The translations under genes and the position numbers were made by a program. A model generated the notes under the pieces. That model worked only from the letters and a program-made list of their open reading frames with translations, was not told where the DNA came from and ran no database searches. Below, piece after piece: positions 34,163-43,554 of a stretch of DNA of 64,000 nucleotides. Within the stretch, counting starts at the first letter, position 1, and each line of letters opens with the position of its first letter. The stretch spans positions 744,001 through 808,000 of the forward strand of contig OZ007034.1 of NCBI GenBank assembly GCA_963931635.1, in the 5' to 3' direction. This DNA is from Caccoplasma sp905210875. GTDB taxonomy: Bacteria; Bacteroidota; Bacteroidia; Bacteroidales; UBA11471.

Positions 34163-34684
34163 TCAATACATAGGAAGTATAAGAGTTCCCTCACAATCCA
34201 ATGCATATATATTATCAAATTCATACGTTCCTGTAATGTTCATGGTTGAAGGAGAAGTAAAATCTAAAATCATATCATACTTATAGTAGACATATTTACT
34301 ACCCATCAACAGACACTCTATTTTAAATTTTAAGTTAGCCTTATTAGTTGCTATCTTCTTATAAGTATAATAAGTTGTAGAATATGCATACTTATAATTT
34401 GAGAGACCTTCATTGGAGCTTATTATCTGAAATTTAAAAGGATTGGTCTTTCCAAAGTCAGATCTTCGTTGTTCTCCGCTATTCAATGTTAATATTATCT
34501 CACCTTGCCAAGTCAAAACCGACCCTGGGTGTAAAGTTTCTGGCGCATAATCAGCCACCTCTCCGTCCAAAGGGGATGACGTAAGGAAATCACTATCGCC
34601 ATCATTATCACCACAAGCAGTAAATAAAATCGTCATCATGATCGACATAATGACAAATTGCCATCGTTTAGTTTGTTTTTTCAT
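34163..34684 (-). CDS. Hypothetical lipoprotein, AT-rich
   Basis: 173 residues, function not recognised. N-terminal signal with lipobox LFTAC (Cys24), followed by an acidic GDNDGDSD stretch typical of surface-exposed Bacteroidales lipoproteins. The mature part is beta-rich with many Tyr and Lys (YKYAYSTTYYTYKK). Base composition is clearly lower in GC than the core genes, as in the adjoining large gene. Together they look like an acquired pair. Confidence 0.75.
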   Translation of the reverse strand: MKKQTKRWQFVIMSIMMTILFTACGDNDGDSDFLTSSPLDGEVADYAPETLHPGSVLTWQGEIILTLNSGEQRRSDFGKTNPFKFQIISSNEGLSNYKYAYSTTYYTYKKIATNKANLKFKIECLLMGSKYVYYKYDMILDFTSPSTMNITGTYEFDNIYALDCEGTLILPMY

Positions 34685-34848
34685 AGTGTTTATATTATAA
34701 AGATGTAAAAAGAATTAATAGTCCATTCCATAAAAGGGGGTATCACAATCATAAAATCCTTAATAGAAAGATTTTATTCTTTAACGAGGGAACCACAACT
34801 TGCAATTTTCAATCATATTATTCGCAAGATAATAGTAAACCTTTCTAT

Positions 34849-37800
34849 TTATTGGTTATGAATAATATAAGCCTTTTTCCCATTAATAATATACAAGCCA
34901 TTTGGAATATCCTTAATTATATCTTTATAAACCCCACTCTTTAGTAAGATTCCTTGAAGATTGTATACTGTCGCCCTAGCGTCATTATCAAATTCTACAT
35001 TATCAATAGACGAAACTTTCTCGAAATATCCATATACGTTAACATTATTTGCCGGCATATATCGAGGAAGATTTAACCACCCAACAAACACATTCCCGTA
35101 TTTTACAGGAGTATCTACGGGCAAGATCTCCGAGCCGCTCTTGTAAATCATCGAGATATAAAGTTCATTATCTACATAATAAGAAAGGCGATATCTGTTC
35201 GACACCTTGACTCTACAAGAAACAGAAACAGTCGTTTCGTCATAATTTACCACTGTTACAGAAATTTCTGTCATACCTTCTGAAACAGCAGAAACAATGC
35301 CAGAATTTGAAACTGTAGCAACATCCTCATTAGAAGACTTCCATATAACAGATTTATAATCTACTCCGCTGGGAGCTACACTCATCTGCATATCATATTT
35401 CTCGTCCACAAACAATGAAATAGAGTCACAATTTAATATCACAGAATCAACTGGCGCTACATAGTTACCTATCTTATCTATAACCACAAATTTACTTATT
35501 GAGGGGGCTTTATCTTCATCTGCCATATACACTTGCACGGTATCTCCTTCATGAAACTGCCAAGGCACCTTTAAAGACCAAAAGCCATTTCTAATTGCAG
35601 AACTACATGTTTCGTTGTTTTTTTGAACGTAGACAATTCCCTCACAATCGGCACAACCCCTTACCACATTATAATCTGTCGATGACTCAAAAAGAGGCTT
35701 AGACATTAATGGCTTCGATTGAACAGACAGGTAAGGATAATACAAATCTTCCTCAACTTTCCATATTTTAGTTTCCCCCGACGCAATACTCCAATCAAGA
35801 TTAGAATATGTTTCAACATCATACAGTAACGAATCCTCGACGAAAGTTACATTTTCTAAACTACCGTCTTCTTCAACAGGTACCCCTTTCAAGAAAACTT
35901 TTGTATTTTTTGACATCAAATTCGTAACGCCTTCTTCAACAGATCCAACTCTCTGTACAGATTCTTTTCCGCTGATTGTACTCAATGCTATGACACATGC
36001 TGATATGGAAGATTTTGCAGCCAAATTGTCATTTACCATTATACCACAAGCAGTTCCAGATAAGGCAGATATATTTCCAAGAACAAGAGAATTACTGATG
36101 TCTATGGATCTTGTAGCATGATTCACTCCTATTATTCCCGAACAAAACGCTCCACCTTCTATCTTTTGACATGAACTTACACAATTCTTTATTGATATAG
36201 GGGTAACAGGTGCCGGATATGATTTCACATTTGACTCTCCAATAATTCCTCCCGAGGCTCCATCATTTCCTAAAATATTTCCATTATTCGAACATTCTTC
36301 AAGAGTATACCATGTGTCTATTTTTGCTACGCCAAGATCTCCTACACTTGTTTGAGAGTCATCATAAATTCTTCCAATAATACCACCTAAGCAATTTTCC
36401 CCTTTTATAATCATAGTATTATGTGCATTTGTAACTTTTATGGTATTCTTAGCATATGAATTCTGATATGTACAAGTCATGTACGACTCACCCGTATAAC
36501 CATCTATAACACGGCCATAAAAGCCTTCAGCCCTACAATAATTATCTAAAAGACTTTTTCCTATTATTCCTCCTGCAATAGAATCAGCCATTATAGAGCC
36601 TTCACAAACGATATCGGAGACAAGGCCAGACAACGTCACATACATCGAAAATGAAGAACCAAATTTCCCTCTAACGGGATTCCCCTGAGTATAGTTCTCC
36701 AATTGTTGATAACCGACACATCCTCCCACACAAGTTCCACCTTTTATTTGAGCCGAGACTTTGCAAGATTTGATATTCCAATTTATATTCTTTTCATATT
36801 TCCAATTTAAGCCCGAACCATCTCCTGTATAAGTACCAGTTACAAAATAGTAATATGTTTGATAATAACCTACAATTCCTCCGACGTTCTCATTTCCCGT
36901 AATAGTTCCAGAATAATTACACTTTTCGATTTTGGTGGGGGTATATACCTGTCCTATTATTCCTCCCACATTATTCTGTGCCGAAACATCTCCATCCACC
37001 GCGATATTTGAGACCTCACTTTCTGCACTATAACCTGCCAACGCCCCGACATAATCCCGTCCTTCAATCTGTATATCTGTCAACACGATATTTTTAAGTT
37101 TCGCTTTTTGAGTATAGCCAAACAATCCGACATAATCCTCGGTTGGAGAATTTATCCTCAGTCCTTTTATCTTAAACCCACAACCATCATACGAACCTTT
37201 AAACGGCTCACTTTCATCGCCTACGGGATTCCACGATTCATTCGGCAACTCTATATCACAATCTTGTTTAAAATAAGACGATTTATATTTCGATAATAAT
37301 GTAAGTTGATCTGCTGTAGAAACGATATACGGATTCGATATAGTACCTTTTCCTTTATCAAATACTATTTCCGCATCAAGAGATATCTCATACATCTCAT
37401 TTATTTCATTACTTGCATTGAATCCTTCTTTTACAGCGATTGCACGTAAAGTTGATGATGAATTAAGTACAATTGGTTCATCATATATATAACTTGTATT
37501 GGAAGGCATCGTACCATCAAGAGTATAATAAATAACAGCATCTTTTTCACTGGCCGAAAGCGAGACTTTCTTACCAGGCCTATATGTTCCACTTTTCGTA
37601 TCAACGGTAAGCTTTATATCAGGCATACCCACCTTAACTTGGCAGGATGCTGTATGACCATTTTGCGTTCGAGCCGTTATTGTTGTGGTTCCATATTCAA
37701 TTCCTTTTAAATAACCAGTAATGTCTCCACTGCGAAAAATCGTTGCTATTTCAGGATTTTCACTCGACCATGTCACTGTTGCCGTTGCTGAGGACGGCTT

Positions 37801-38274
37801 AATCGTCGGTGTAATCGTTCGCGATCCACCCTTATCTATTGTTATAGAAGATGGCAATGAAATTCCGGTAGGGCTAGTACTTGGTATCACGGGATCGTCA
37901 CCTCCCCCACTTGTCAATTCTTTGACAATAATTTTATAATCATACGCATTGCGCATTTGATACGTATAAGAGCCATTCGTAATATAATAATAATAGGTAA
38001 CATTTATCAATACTGTAGAATTTTCTGTAGGTTCTACCGCCTGAATAGTTACGCCAGAGTAATTGAAAGAATTGACTCTTACTTTATCAAAATCTGTTGA
38101 AACGGGAGCAGGCATTCCTGCAAGGATCTTTTCTGTAATATGCGAAGGATATCTAAGAGTTAAAATATCTCCAACGTTCATAGTCACTGTTTCATTCCAT
38201 GCTTTAAGAGAAACAGCAACAAGTATTAATAGCGACAGCAATACAAAACGTTTTCCCAATAAACTCATATACAT
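34849..38274 (-). CDS. Large surface/secreted protein with Ig-like, chitobiase-C-like and GLUG repeats
   Basis: About 1140 residues. Start set at ATG 38274 because the -7 promoter element (38305-38312) overlaps the longest possible start; a Met two codons on is also possible. Signal peptide FVLLSLLILVAVSLKA. Domains in order: BIG2-like Ig fold (about 155-235, GISLPSSITIDKGG), chitobiase-C-like domain (KDAVIYYTLDGTMPSN), a long GLUG-type repeat region (YVGLFGYTQKAKLKNIVL, NVGGIIGQVYTP, NVGGIVGYY), a second BIG2 domain (ATVSNSGIVSAVSEGMTEIS), an InlB-repeat-like stretch, and a tail GVYKDIIKDIPNGLYIING that resembles T9SS-type sorting ends. It is AT-rich against its neighbours. Adhesion is the usual guess for such architectures; no enzyme motif is visible. 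Confidence 0.82.
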   Translation of the reverse strand: MYMSLLGKRFVLLSLLILVAVSLKAWNETVTMNVGDILTLRYPSHITEKILAGMPAPVSTDFDKVRVNSFNYSGVTIQAVEPTENSTVLINVTYYYYITNGSYTYQMRNAYDYKIIVKELTSGGGDDPVIPSTSPTGISLPSSITIDKGGSRTITPTIKPSSATATVTWSSENPEIATIFRSGDITGYLKGIEYGTTTITARTQNGHTASCQVKVGMPDIKLTVDTKSGTYRPGKKVSLSASEKDAVIYYTLDGTMPSNTSYIYDEPIVLNSSSTLRAIAVKEGFNASNEINEMYEISLDAEIVFDKGKGTISNPYIVSTADQLTLLSKYKSSYFKQDCDIELPNESWNPVGDESEPFKGSYDGCGFKIKGLRINSPTEDYVGLFGYTQKAKLKNIVLTDIQIEGRDYVGALAGYSAESEVSNIAVDGDVSAQNNVGGIIGQVYTPTKIEKCNYSGTITGNENVGGIVGYYQTYYYFVTGTYTGDGSGLNWKYEKNINWNIKSCKVSAQIKGGTCVGGCVGYQQLENYTQGNPVRGKFGSSFSMYVTLSGLVSDIVCEGSIMADSIAGGIIGKSLLDNYCRAEGFYGRVIDGYTGESYMTCTYQNSYAKNTIKVTNAHNTMIIKGENCLGGIIGRIYDDSQTSVGDLGVAKIDTWYTLEECSNNGNILGNDGASGGIIGESNVKSYPAPVTPISIKNCVSSCQKIEGGAFCSGIIGVNHATRSIDISNSLVLGNISALSGTACGIMVNDNLAAKSSISACVIALSTISGKESVQRVGSVEEGVTNLMSKNTKVFLKGVPVEEDGSLENVTFVEDSLLYDVETYSNLDWSIASGETKIWKVEEDLYYPYLSVQSKPLMSKPLFESSTDYNVVRGCADCEGIVYVQKNNETCSSAIRNGFWSLKVPWQFHEGDTVQVYMADEDKAPSISKFVVIDKIGNYVAPVDSVILNCDSISLFVDEKYDMQMSVAPSGVDYKSVIWKSSNEDVATVSNSGIVSAVSEGMTEISVTVVNYDETTVSVSCRVKVSNRYRLSYYVDNELYISMIYKSGSEILPVDTPVKYGNVFVGWLNLPRYMPANNVNVYGYFEKVSSIDNVEFDNDARATVYNLQGILLKSGVYKDIIKDIPNGLYIINGKKAYIIHNQ

Positions 38275-38304
38275 TTGTATTAAATTAGGACCAATTATTC
38301 CCTG

Positions 38305-38312
38305 CAAAAATA
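38305..38312 (-). promoter_or_regulatory. Promoter -7 element of the large surface-protein gene
   Basis: CAAAAATA on plus, i.e. TATTTTTG toward the gene; transcription would start near 38298, which decides the start at 38274. Confidence 0.6.
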
Positions 38313-38344
38313 CAAAATATATATAAAAAACAGTTTACATATTT

Positions 38345-39091
38345 TTAATTCTTGATAACCCGCACGGGCATCCGCTCCCACAGACCGGCAGGGATAAGAC
38401 GCCAGAAAAAGACCAGCACGGCAAAACGCCAGTCGATGACCACCCGGCGACGGCGGCGCTCAATGGCCCTGAACACCTTGCGGGCCACAGGCTGCAATGG
38501 CATGAGCATGGGATAGTGATGGGCCTTGTTGAGCAGGTCGGTGGCCACAAATCCGGGACGTATGTCGGTAAAGGTTATACGCAACTTGCGCATGCGTGAG
38601 AGCTGCGACAAGGCATCGAGATAGGTGTTCTGCAACCGTTTGGAGGCCGAGTAGGCGGTTGCCGAACCGAGGCCGCGGGTACCGGCGACAGAGGTAACCA
38701 CGGCTATCTGCCCGCCGCCCTGCCGGGCGAAATAGTTATAAGCCGCTGTTACCATGCGGGTAAAGCCCATGACATTGGTCTCCATCGTACGCAACTCGAC
38801 AGCCGGGTCGAGTGTCGGATTCTGCGCACCGATGCCCGAGACGTGGCAATAAATATCCATACCGCCCAACTTGTCGACCAATCGCAGCATCTCCGCAGCC
38901 GACGATTCACGCGTGATGTCGATACAGGCGGCTACGACCTGCGAAGGGGCCGACATGCGGAGTGTTTCAAGCGGTTCGGCCCGCCGACCGGCAATGGCTA
39001 CCCGCCACCCCTTGGCAATACACAACCGGGCCAACTCCAAACCTATGCCCGAAGTCGCCCCCATGATAAAGACTCGTTTCGTGGTTTCCAT
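38345..39091 (-). CDS. Short-chain dehydrogenase/reductase (SDR)
   Basis: 248-residue NAD(P)-dependent oxidoreductase. The cofactor motif GATSGIG lies at residues 11-17, the catalytic Ser in VTSVAGTRG near 143, and the Tyr/Lys pair in AYSASKR near 156-160. The usual NAG motif reads VSG. The C-terminal third has a basic stretch (IERRRRRVVIDWR) and a hydrophobic end (FAVLVFFWRLIPAGLW), suggesting membrane association as in some sphingolipid or fatty-acyl reductases. The substrate is unknown. It returns to core base composition after the AT-rich island. Confidence 0.88.
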   Translation of the reverse strand: METTKRVFIMGATSGIGLELARLCIAKGWRVAIAGRRAEPLETLRMSAPSQVVAACIDITRESSAAEMLRLVDKLGGMDIYCHVSGIGAQNPTLDPAVELRTMETNVMGFTRMVTAAYNYFARQGGGQIAVVTSVAGTRGLGSATAYSASKRLQNTYLDALSQLSRMRKLRITFTDIRPGFVATDLLNKAHHYPMLMPLQPVARKVFRAIERRRRRVVIDWRFAVLVFFWRLIPAGLWERMPVRVIKN

Positions 39092-39182
39092 AGCAGAAAT
39101 ATTTCAGGTATCCTCGTTTTGCAAATATATTCTTTTTTCTGTTATATGCAACACGCCAGGGACATTTCCACACAGAAGCAGT

Positions 39183-39215
39183 AAAAAAAGAGAGGCCCGC
39201 ATGAAAGCGGGCCTC
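39183..39215 (-). terminator. Terminator of serS
   Basis: GAGGCCCGC / GCGGGCCTC (39192-39200, 39207-39215), 6-nt loop, with seven T's following on the minus strand. Confidence 0.92.
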
Positions 39216-39235
39216 CCACTGTACTATCAAAGGTA

Positions 39236-40507
39236 TCAGTCGATGATATCGAAACCGGTATAGGGAACCAGCACCTTGGGTATGCGTATTCCTTCGGGAG
39301 TCTGGTTGTTTTCGAGCAAGGCGGCTACGATACGGGGCAATGCCAGCGCGCTGCCGTTGAGGGTGTGGGCCAGGCGTATCTTCTTGTCGGCGCCACGGAA
39401 GCGGCATTTAAGACGGTTGGCCTGGTAGCTTTCGAAGTTGGAGACGGAGCTCACTTCGAGCCAGCGTTTCTGAGCGGCCGAAAACACCTCGAAGTCGAAG
39501 GTGATGGCCGAGGTGAAACTCATGTCGCCACCGCAGAGTCGGAGAATATGCCACGGCAGTTCGAGGCGTTCGACCAGTGTCTGTACATAGTCTACCATCT
39601 CTTTGAGCGACTCATAAGAGTGGTCGGGGTGCTGTATCTGCACAATCTCTACCTTGTCAAACTGGTGCAGACGGTTGAGGCCGCGCACATCTTTTCCGTA
39701 CGAACCGGCTTCACGACGGAAGCAGGCCGAGTAGGCCGTGTTGCGAATGGGGAGCTGCGACTCGTCGAGTATAACATCGCGGTAGAGGTTGGTTACCGGC
39801 ACCTCGGCGGTGGGTATGAGGTAGAGGTCGTCTTCGTTGCAGTGGTACATCTGTCCCTCCTTGTCGGGGAGTTGTCCGGTACCATAGCCCGATGCGGCAT
39901 TCACTACATAAGGGGGTTGCACTTCGAGATAACCGGCCTCGCGGGCGCTGTCGAGGAAGAAGCTGATGAGGGCCCGTTGCAGACGGGCTCCTTTGCCCTT
40001 GTACACGGGAAATCCGGCTCCGGTAATCTTCACACCGAGCTCAAAGTCGATGAGGTCGTACTTGCGGGCCAATTCCCAGTGGGGCAGAGCATCGGCGGGC
40101 AAGTCGGGTATGACACCGCCCGAGCGTTCTACAACATTGTCTTCGGCCGTGCGGCCCTCGGGCACCATGTCGCAAGGGGTATTGGGTACGGAGAGGAGTA
40201 TGTCGGTAATTTCCGATTCGGCCGTAGTCATGGCCTCTTCGAGTTTTTTATTGGCCTCTTTCATTTCGGCCACCCGAGCCTTTACGGCTTCGGCCTCGGC
40301 TGTATGGCCCTCCTTCATGAGTTTGCCGACTTGTGCCGAAAGGCCTTTCAATTCAGAAAGACTTTTGTCGAGCTCCATCTGCGACGAACGGCGCACTTTA
40401 TCCAGTTCCAAGACTTTGGCAATCGCCTCACGGGCGTCGAAATGTTTTTTTGCCAGCTTCCGAATGATTTCTTCGGGATTCTCTTTGATGGCGGCAAGTG
40501 TAAGCAT
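39236..40507 (-). CDS. serS: Seryl-tRNA synthetase
   Basis: Class II aminoacyl-tRNA synthetase charging tRNA-Ser (and tRNA-Sec where present). 423 residues. The N-terminal coiled-coil tRNA-binding arm runs about residues 30-100 (many Glu/Lys/Leu, with MKEGHTAEAEAVKARVAEMK). Class II motif 2 is in FRREAGSYGKDVRGLNRLHQF and motif 3 near LNGSALALPRIVAALLENNQ. Gene order places it after the yqeY-like gene with a 42-bp gap. It has its own terminator. Confidence 0.97.
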   Translation of the reverse strand: MLTLAAIKENPEEIIRKLAKKHFDAREAIAKVLELDKVRRSSQMELDKSLSELKGLSAQVGKLMKEGHTAEAEAVKARVAEMKEANKKLEEAMTTAESEITDILLSVPNTPCDMVPEGRTAEDNVVERSGGVIPDLPADALPHWELARKYDLIDFELGVKITGAGFPVYKGKGARLQRALISFFLDSAREAGYLEVQPPYVVNAASGYGTGQLPDKEGQMYHCNEDDLYLIPTAEVPVTNLYRDVILDESQLPIRNTAYSACFRREAGSYGKDVRGLNRLHQFDKVEIVQIQHPDHSYESLKEMVDYVQTLVERLELPWHILRLCGGDMSFTSAITFDFEVFSAAQKRWLEVSSVSNFESYQANRLKCRFRGADKKIRLAHTLNGSALALPRIVAALLENNQTPEGIRIPKVLVPYTGFDIID

Positions 40508-40549
40508 AATTTATATTTTTAGTAAAAACAACATATTCTTTTTGAAACA

Positions 40550-40999
40550 TCAAGCCAGCAGGGCCTTTACCTTCTCGGAGATGGCTTTTCCGTCGGCTTT
40601 TCCGGCCAGTTTCTTGGAGGCAACGCCCATCACCTTTCCCATCTCCTTGACCGAGGTGGCTCCCACTTCGGCGATGATGGCTTTGATGGCCTCTTCGAGC
40701 TCGGCATCGCTCATGGGCTGGGGCAGGTACGACTCGATAACGGCGGCTTCGGCCAACTCGGGCTCGGCCAGGTCGGGACGGTTCTGTTCGGAATAGATTT
40801 GGGCACTCTCGCGACGCTGCTTGGCCATCTTGGCCAGAATTTTGAGAGCCACGTCGTCGTGCAGTTCACCATCGGAACCCTTGGCGGTCTTGGCTTCGAT
40901 AAACTCTTTTTTGATGCCGCGCAGGGCTTCGAGACGTTGCTTGTCGCGAGCCAACATGGCGGTCTTGATATCATTGCTGATTTGGTCAAATAAACTCAT
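40550..40999 (-). CDS. GatB/YqeY domain protein
   Basis: 149-residue helical protein of the YqeY family, related to the tail domain of GatB that contacts tRNA. Family blocks: MSLFDQISNDIKTAMLARDK and LRGIKKEFIEAKTAKG at the start, YLPQPMSDAELEEAIKAII in the middle, and GKVMGVASKKLAGKADGK near the end. It begins 20 bp after ftsZ, so it probably shares the division-cluster transcript. Its cellular role is unproven. Confidence 0.92.
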   Translation of the reverse strand: MSLFDQISNDIKTAMLARDKQRLEALRGIKKEFIEAKTAKGSDGELHDDVALKILAKMAKQRRESAQIYSEQNRPDLAEPELAEAAVIESYLPQPMSDAELEEAIKAIIAEVGATSVKEMGKVMGVASKKLAGKADGKAISEKVKALLA

Positions 41000-41019
41000 A
41001 TCTTTTTCGTTTTAAATTT

Positions 41020-42219
41020 TTATTCTGTTTTATCAAAAAGTATCACGCCGTTGCCGTTGTAGTTCACCTCGGTACGGGAGCTATCGTCCGAAGACGTACG
41101 CAACAGTTGCTTGGCAAAATTGCCGGGGCGGTCGTAGGTGGGAGTACGGTCGATTTTTTCCAGAATGGCGTTATCGTCCATCTGGGCTACGGTGAGTATG
41201 ACATACTCCTTGTCGCCGGGATAGGCCTTGTCGACATCTATCATCTTGTCGCCGAAGTCCGATGCAAGGATGGTAACCTTCACTTTCCCTTCGAGCGTAT
41301 CGTCGATGGTAATACCCGAAATGGTCTTTACGCCGTCGAAGCGGGCCATAAACTCGTTCAACTCCTTGAACTCGTCCATCACCACCTGGTCGTCGGCGCT
41401 GGAACTCAGGTAAAGGTTGATAAGTATGCGTTTGGCCTTATAGAGGTTGTCGGCCGCCAGCAGGGGCGAATGCAGGGCATCTTCGATGGCCTTGGTGATA
41501 CGGTGCTCACCCTCGCCAAATCCGCTGCTCATCACGGCGACACCGCCATTTTCGAGGGTGCGGCGCACATCGGCAAAGTCGAGGTTGATGTATCCTTTCA
41601 CGGTAATCAGCTCGGCAATACTCTTGGCGGCAACGGTCAGGGTCTCGTCGGCCTTCTTGAAACCGTTGAGCCAGGTAAGGTCGGGGTAGACCTTACGCAG
41701 GTTTTCGTTGTTGATGACCAGTAGGGCATCGACATTCTTGCGCAAATCTTCCACGCCGGCCAAAGCCTGTTTTATCTTGAACTCGGCCTCCCAGGCAAAA
41801 GGTATAGAGACAATTCCCACGGTGAGAATGCCCAAGCTGCGGGCGACGCCTGCAATGACAGGCGACGCACCGGTACCGGTACCGCCACCCATACCGGCGG
41901 TGATGAAGACCATGTCGGTGTCATCATTGAGCAACTCCTTGATGCGGTCGACACTCTCCTCGGCCAGCTGGCGGGCTACCAGGGGGTCACCCCCCGCGCC
42001 ACGGCCCGGCCCGAGAAGGAGCGTGCGGGGTATCTTGGTCCCGCGCATGGCCTGCTTGTCGGTATTGCACAAGACAAAGGTTACATCTTTTATTCCGGTA
42101 CGGAACATGTTCTCCACGGCGTTGCCTCCGCCGCCACCGACACCTATCACCTTGATGATGGCAGGCAGTTCCGACCGTTCATCGACGTCGAACTGCGGTT
42201 TATCGTTGTATTCGTCCAT
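41020..42219 (-). CDS. ftsZ: Cell division protein FtsZ
   Basis: Tubulin-like GTPase that forms the Z ring. The nucleotide-binding core includes GVGGGGGNAVENM (residues 26-38) and the tubulin signature GGGTGTGASP (111-120). Synergy-loop region NLDFADVRRTL is near residue 205. The protein is 399 residues. The C-terminal linker is short and the last segment reads RTEVNYNGNGVILFDKTE, unlike the common DIPAFLRK-type peptide that binds FtsA/ZipA; Bacteroidota tails differ from the proteobacterial type. It lies 19 bp after ftsA. Confidence 0.97.
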   Translation of the reverse strand: MDEYNDKPQFDVDERSELPAIIKVIGVGGGGGNAVENMFRTGIKDVTFVLCNTDKQAMRGTKIPRTLLLGPGRGAGGDPLVARQLAEESVDRIKELLNDDTDMVFITAGMGGGTGTGASPVIAGVARSLGILTVGIVSIPFAWEAEFKIKQALAGVEDLRKNVDALLVINNENLRKVYPDLTWLNGFKKADETLTVAAKSIAELITVKGYINLDFADVRRTLENGGVAVMSSGFGEGEHRITKAIEDALHSPLLAADNLYKAKRILINLYLSSSADDQVVMDEFKELNEFMARFDGVKTISGITIDDTLEGKVKVTILASDFGDKMIDVDKAYPGDKEYVILTVAQMDDNAILEKIDRTPTYDRPGNFAKQLLRTSSDDSSRTEVNYNGNGVILFDKTE

Positions 42220-42238
42220 AACTTCTGATGGTTATCGG

Positions 42239-43540
42239 TTAGTTTTCCTTGTCCATTTCTTCGTTTACCTTATCCCAAATCGTCTTCCACAACGGCGACT
42301 TCTGCGACTTGGTACTGCCCGATGACGGGCGTTCACGAGCAGGTGCCGGTTCGGGTTCGTGCTCGGGAGTCTTCGACACGGCAGGCTCTTCCTTTCGCTC
42401 AAAGACAGGAGCTGTCGTGCATATCTCGCGCCCCATGAGCATCAGACCTATCGCCTGCACCGAAGCCATTCCGTTTATACCCTGAGGCAATGTCACATTG
42501 AGAAGCATTCCCTGGCACACATCGAGCGACGTCTCCTTTGCCAAGAGCGGTTTCAAGCCTTTCATCAGAGAGCCTCCCCCGATGAGAGTGATACCCGACG
42601 AGACAGTTCGGGCATCGACTCCCGCCAACTGAGCCTTAACATTGGCTACAATCTCACCCAGACGAGCGGTAATCACCTCCTCTATTTCTGCGGCGGTAAA
42701 GTCAAAATAGTAGTCTTTCATATCCCAGTCGACCGGCTGCGAAGCATCGGTCTGAGGCTGGTAAGCTTTCTTGATGGCCTCGGCTTCCGACTCTTTTACG
42801 TGGAGGGAACAGATGTCGCGGGTGATGTTGTTGCCCCCCAAAGGTATGGTTATCATCGACAGGAAATACCCGTCTTTATAGAGGGAAAGAGTTGTCGTCT
42901 CAGCGCCAAAATCGAGCAAGGCACACCCTTGGCGCCGTTCTTCGGGCGAAAGCACGGCAGCGGCAGCCGCATAGGCTGTGCAGATATAGCCGGCTATGGG
43001 CATCTTGGCCTGCTCAAAGGCTTTCTCGATATTGCGTTTGTGTATTTCGTTGCCTACTATGAGACGATAAGAGACTCTTATCTCAGAACCATACTGGCCA
43101 CAAGGGTCTTGTGTAGAACGACCGTCGACCCGGAATTCTCCGGGTATGACATCGAAGATGACCAGATTGTTCTCCAACACGCGACCGCGAGCCTCCGATT
43201 CGAGGTCGGCCAACAGAGCCTTGTCGATGGGTGATTCCAGCGAAATGGTTCTCACCACCGGGAAGTCGATAGATCGTACCGACTGACCACTCACGCCCAC
43301 ATATACCTTGGCAATCTTACTGGGAGAGAGGCGGGTTTCAAGCCGCCGGAAAATCAGCGACAACTTAAAAGCTACGTCGGAGACATTGATGATTCGCCCC
43401 CGCTTGATGGCGTCTTTACTCTCCACGGTTTCCACCGCATCGACCATAAAACGGCCCGCTTCATCGTGATGCCCGGCAGCCCCGGTTATGTGAGAGGAGC
43501 CTAAATCGACGGCTACAATGTACTTCTTAGGGTCTTCCAT
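42239..43540 (-). CDS. ftsA: Cell division protein FtsA
   Basis: Actin-like protein that tethers FtsZ to the membrane. Start at ATG 43540 (MEDPKKYIVAVDLGSSHITGAAG), 14 bp after ftsQ; an upstream in-frame Met lies in ftsQ. 433 residues. Actin-fold phosphate loops are YIVAVDLGSSHI and CALLDFGAETTTLSLY, with adenosine motif ITLIGGGSLMKGL. The C-terminus ends in an amphipathic helix SPLWKTIWDKVNEEM, the membrane-targeting sequence, after a Pro/Glu-rich linker. Confidence 0.95.
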   Translation of the reverse strand: MEDPKKYIVAVDLGSSHITGAAGHHDEAGRFMVDAVETVESKDAIKRGRIINVSDVAFKLSLIFRRLETRLSPSKIAKVYVGVSGQSVRSIDFPVVRTISLESPIDKALLADLESEARGRVLENNLVIFDVIPGEFRVDGRSTQDPCGQYGSEIRVSYRLIVGNEIHKRNIEKAFEQAKMPIAGYICTAYAAAAAVLSPEERRQGCALLDFGAETTTLSLYKDGYFLSMITIPLGGNNITRDICSLHVKESEAEAIKKAYQPQTDASQPVDWDMKDYYFDFTAAEIEEVITARLGEIVANVKAQLAGVDARTVSSGITLIGGGSLMKGLKPLLAKETSLDVCQGMLLNVTLPQGINGMASVQAIGLMLMGREICTTAPVFERKEEPAVSKTPEHEPEPAPARERPSSGSTKSQKSPLWKTIWDKVNEEMDKEN

Positions 43541-43554
43541 ATCTTGATGTTCTT

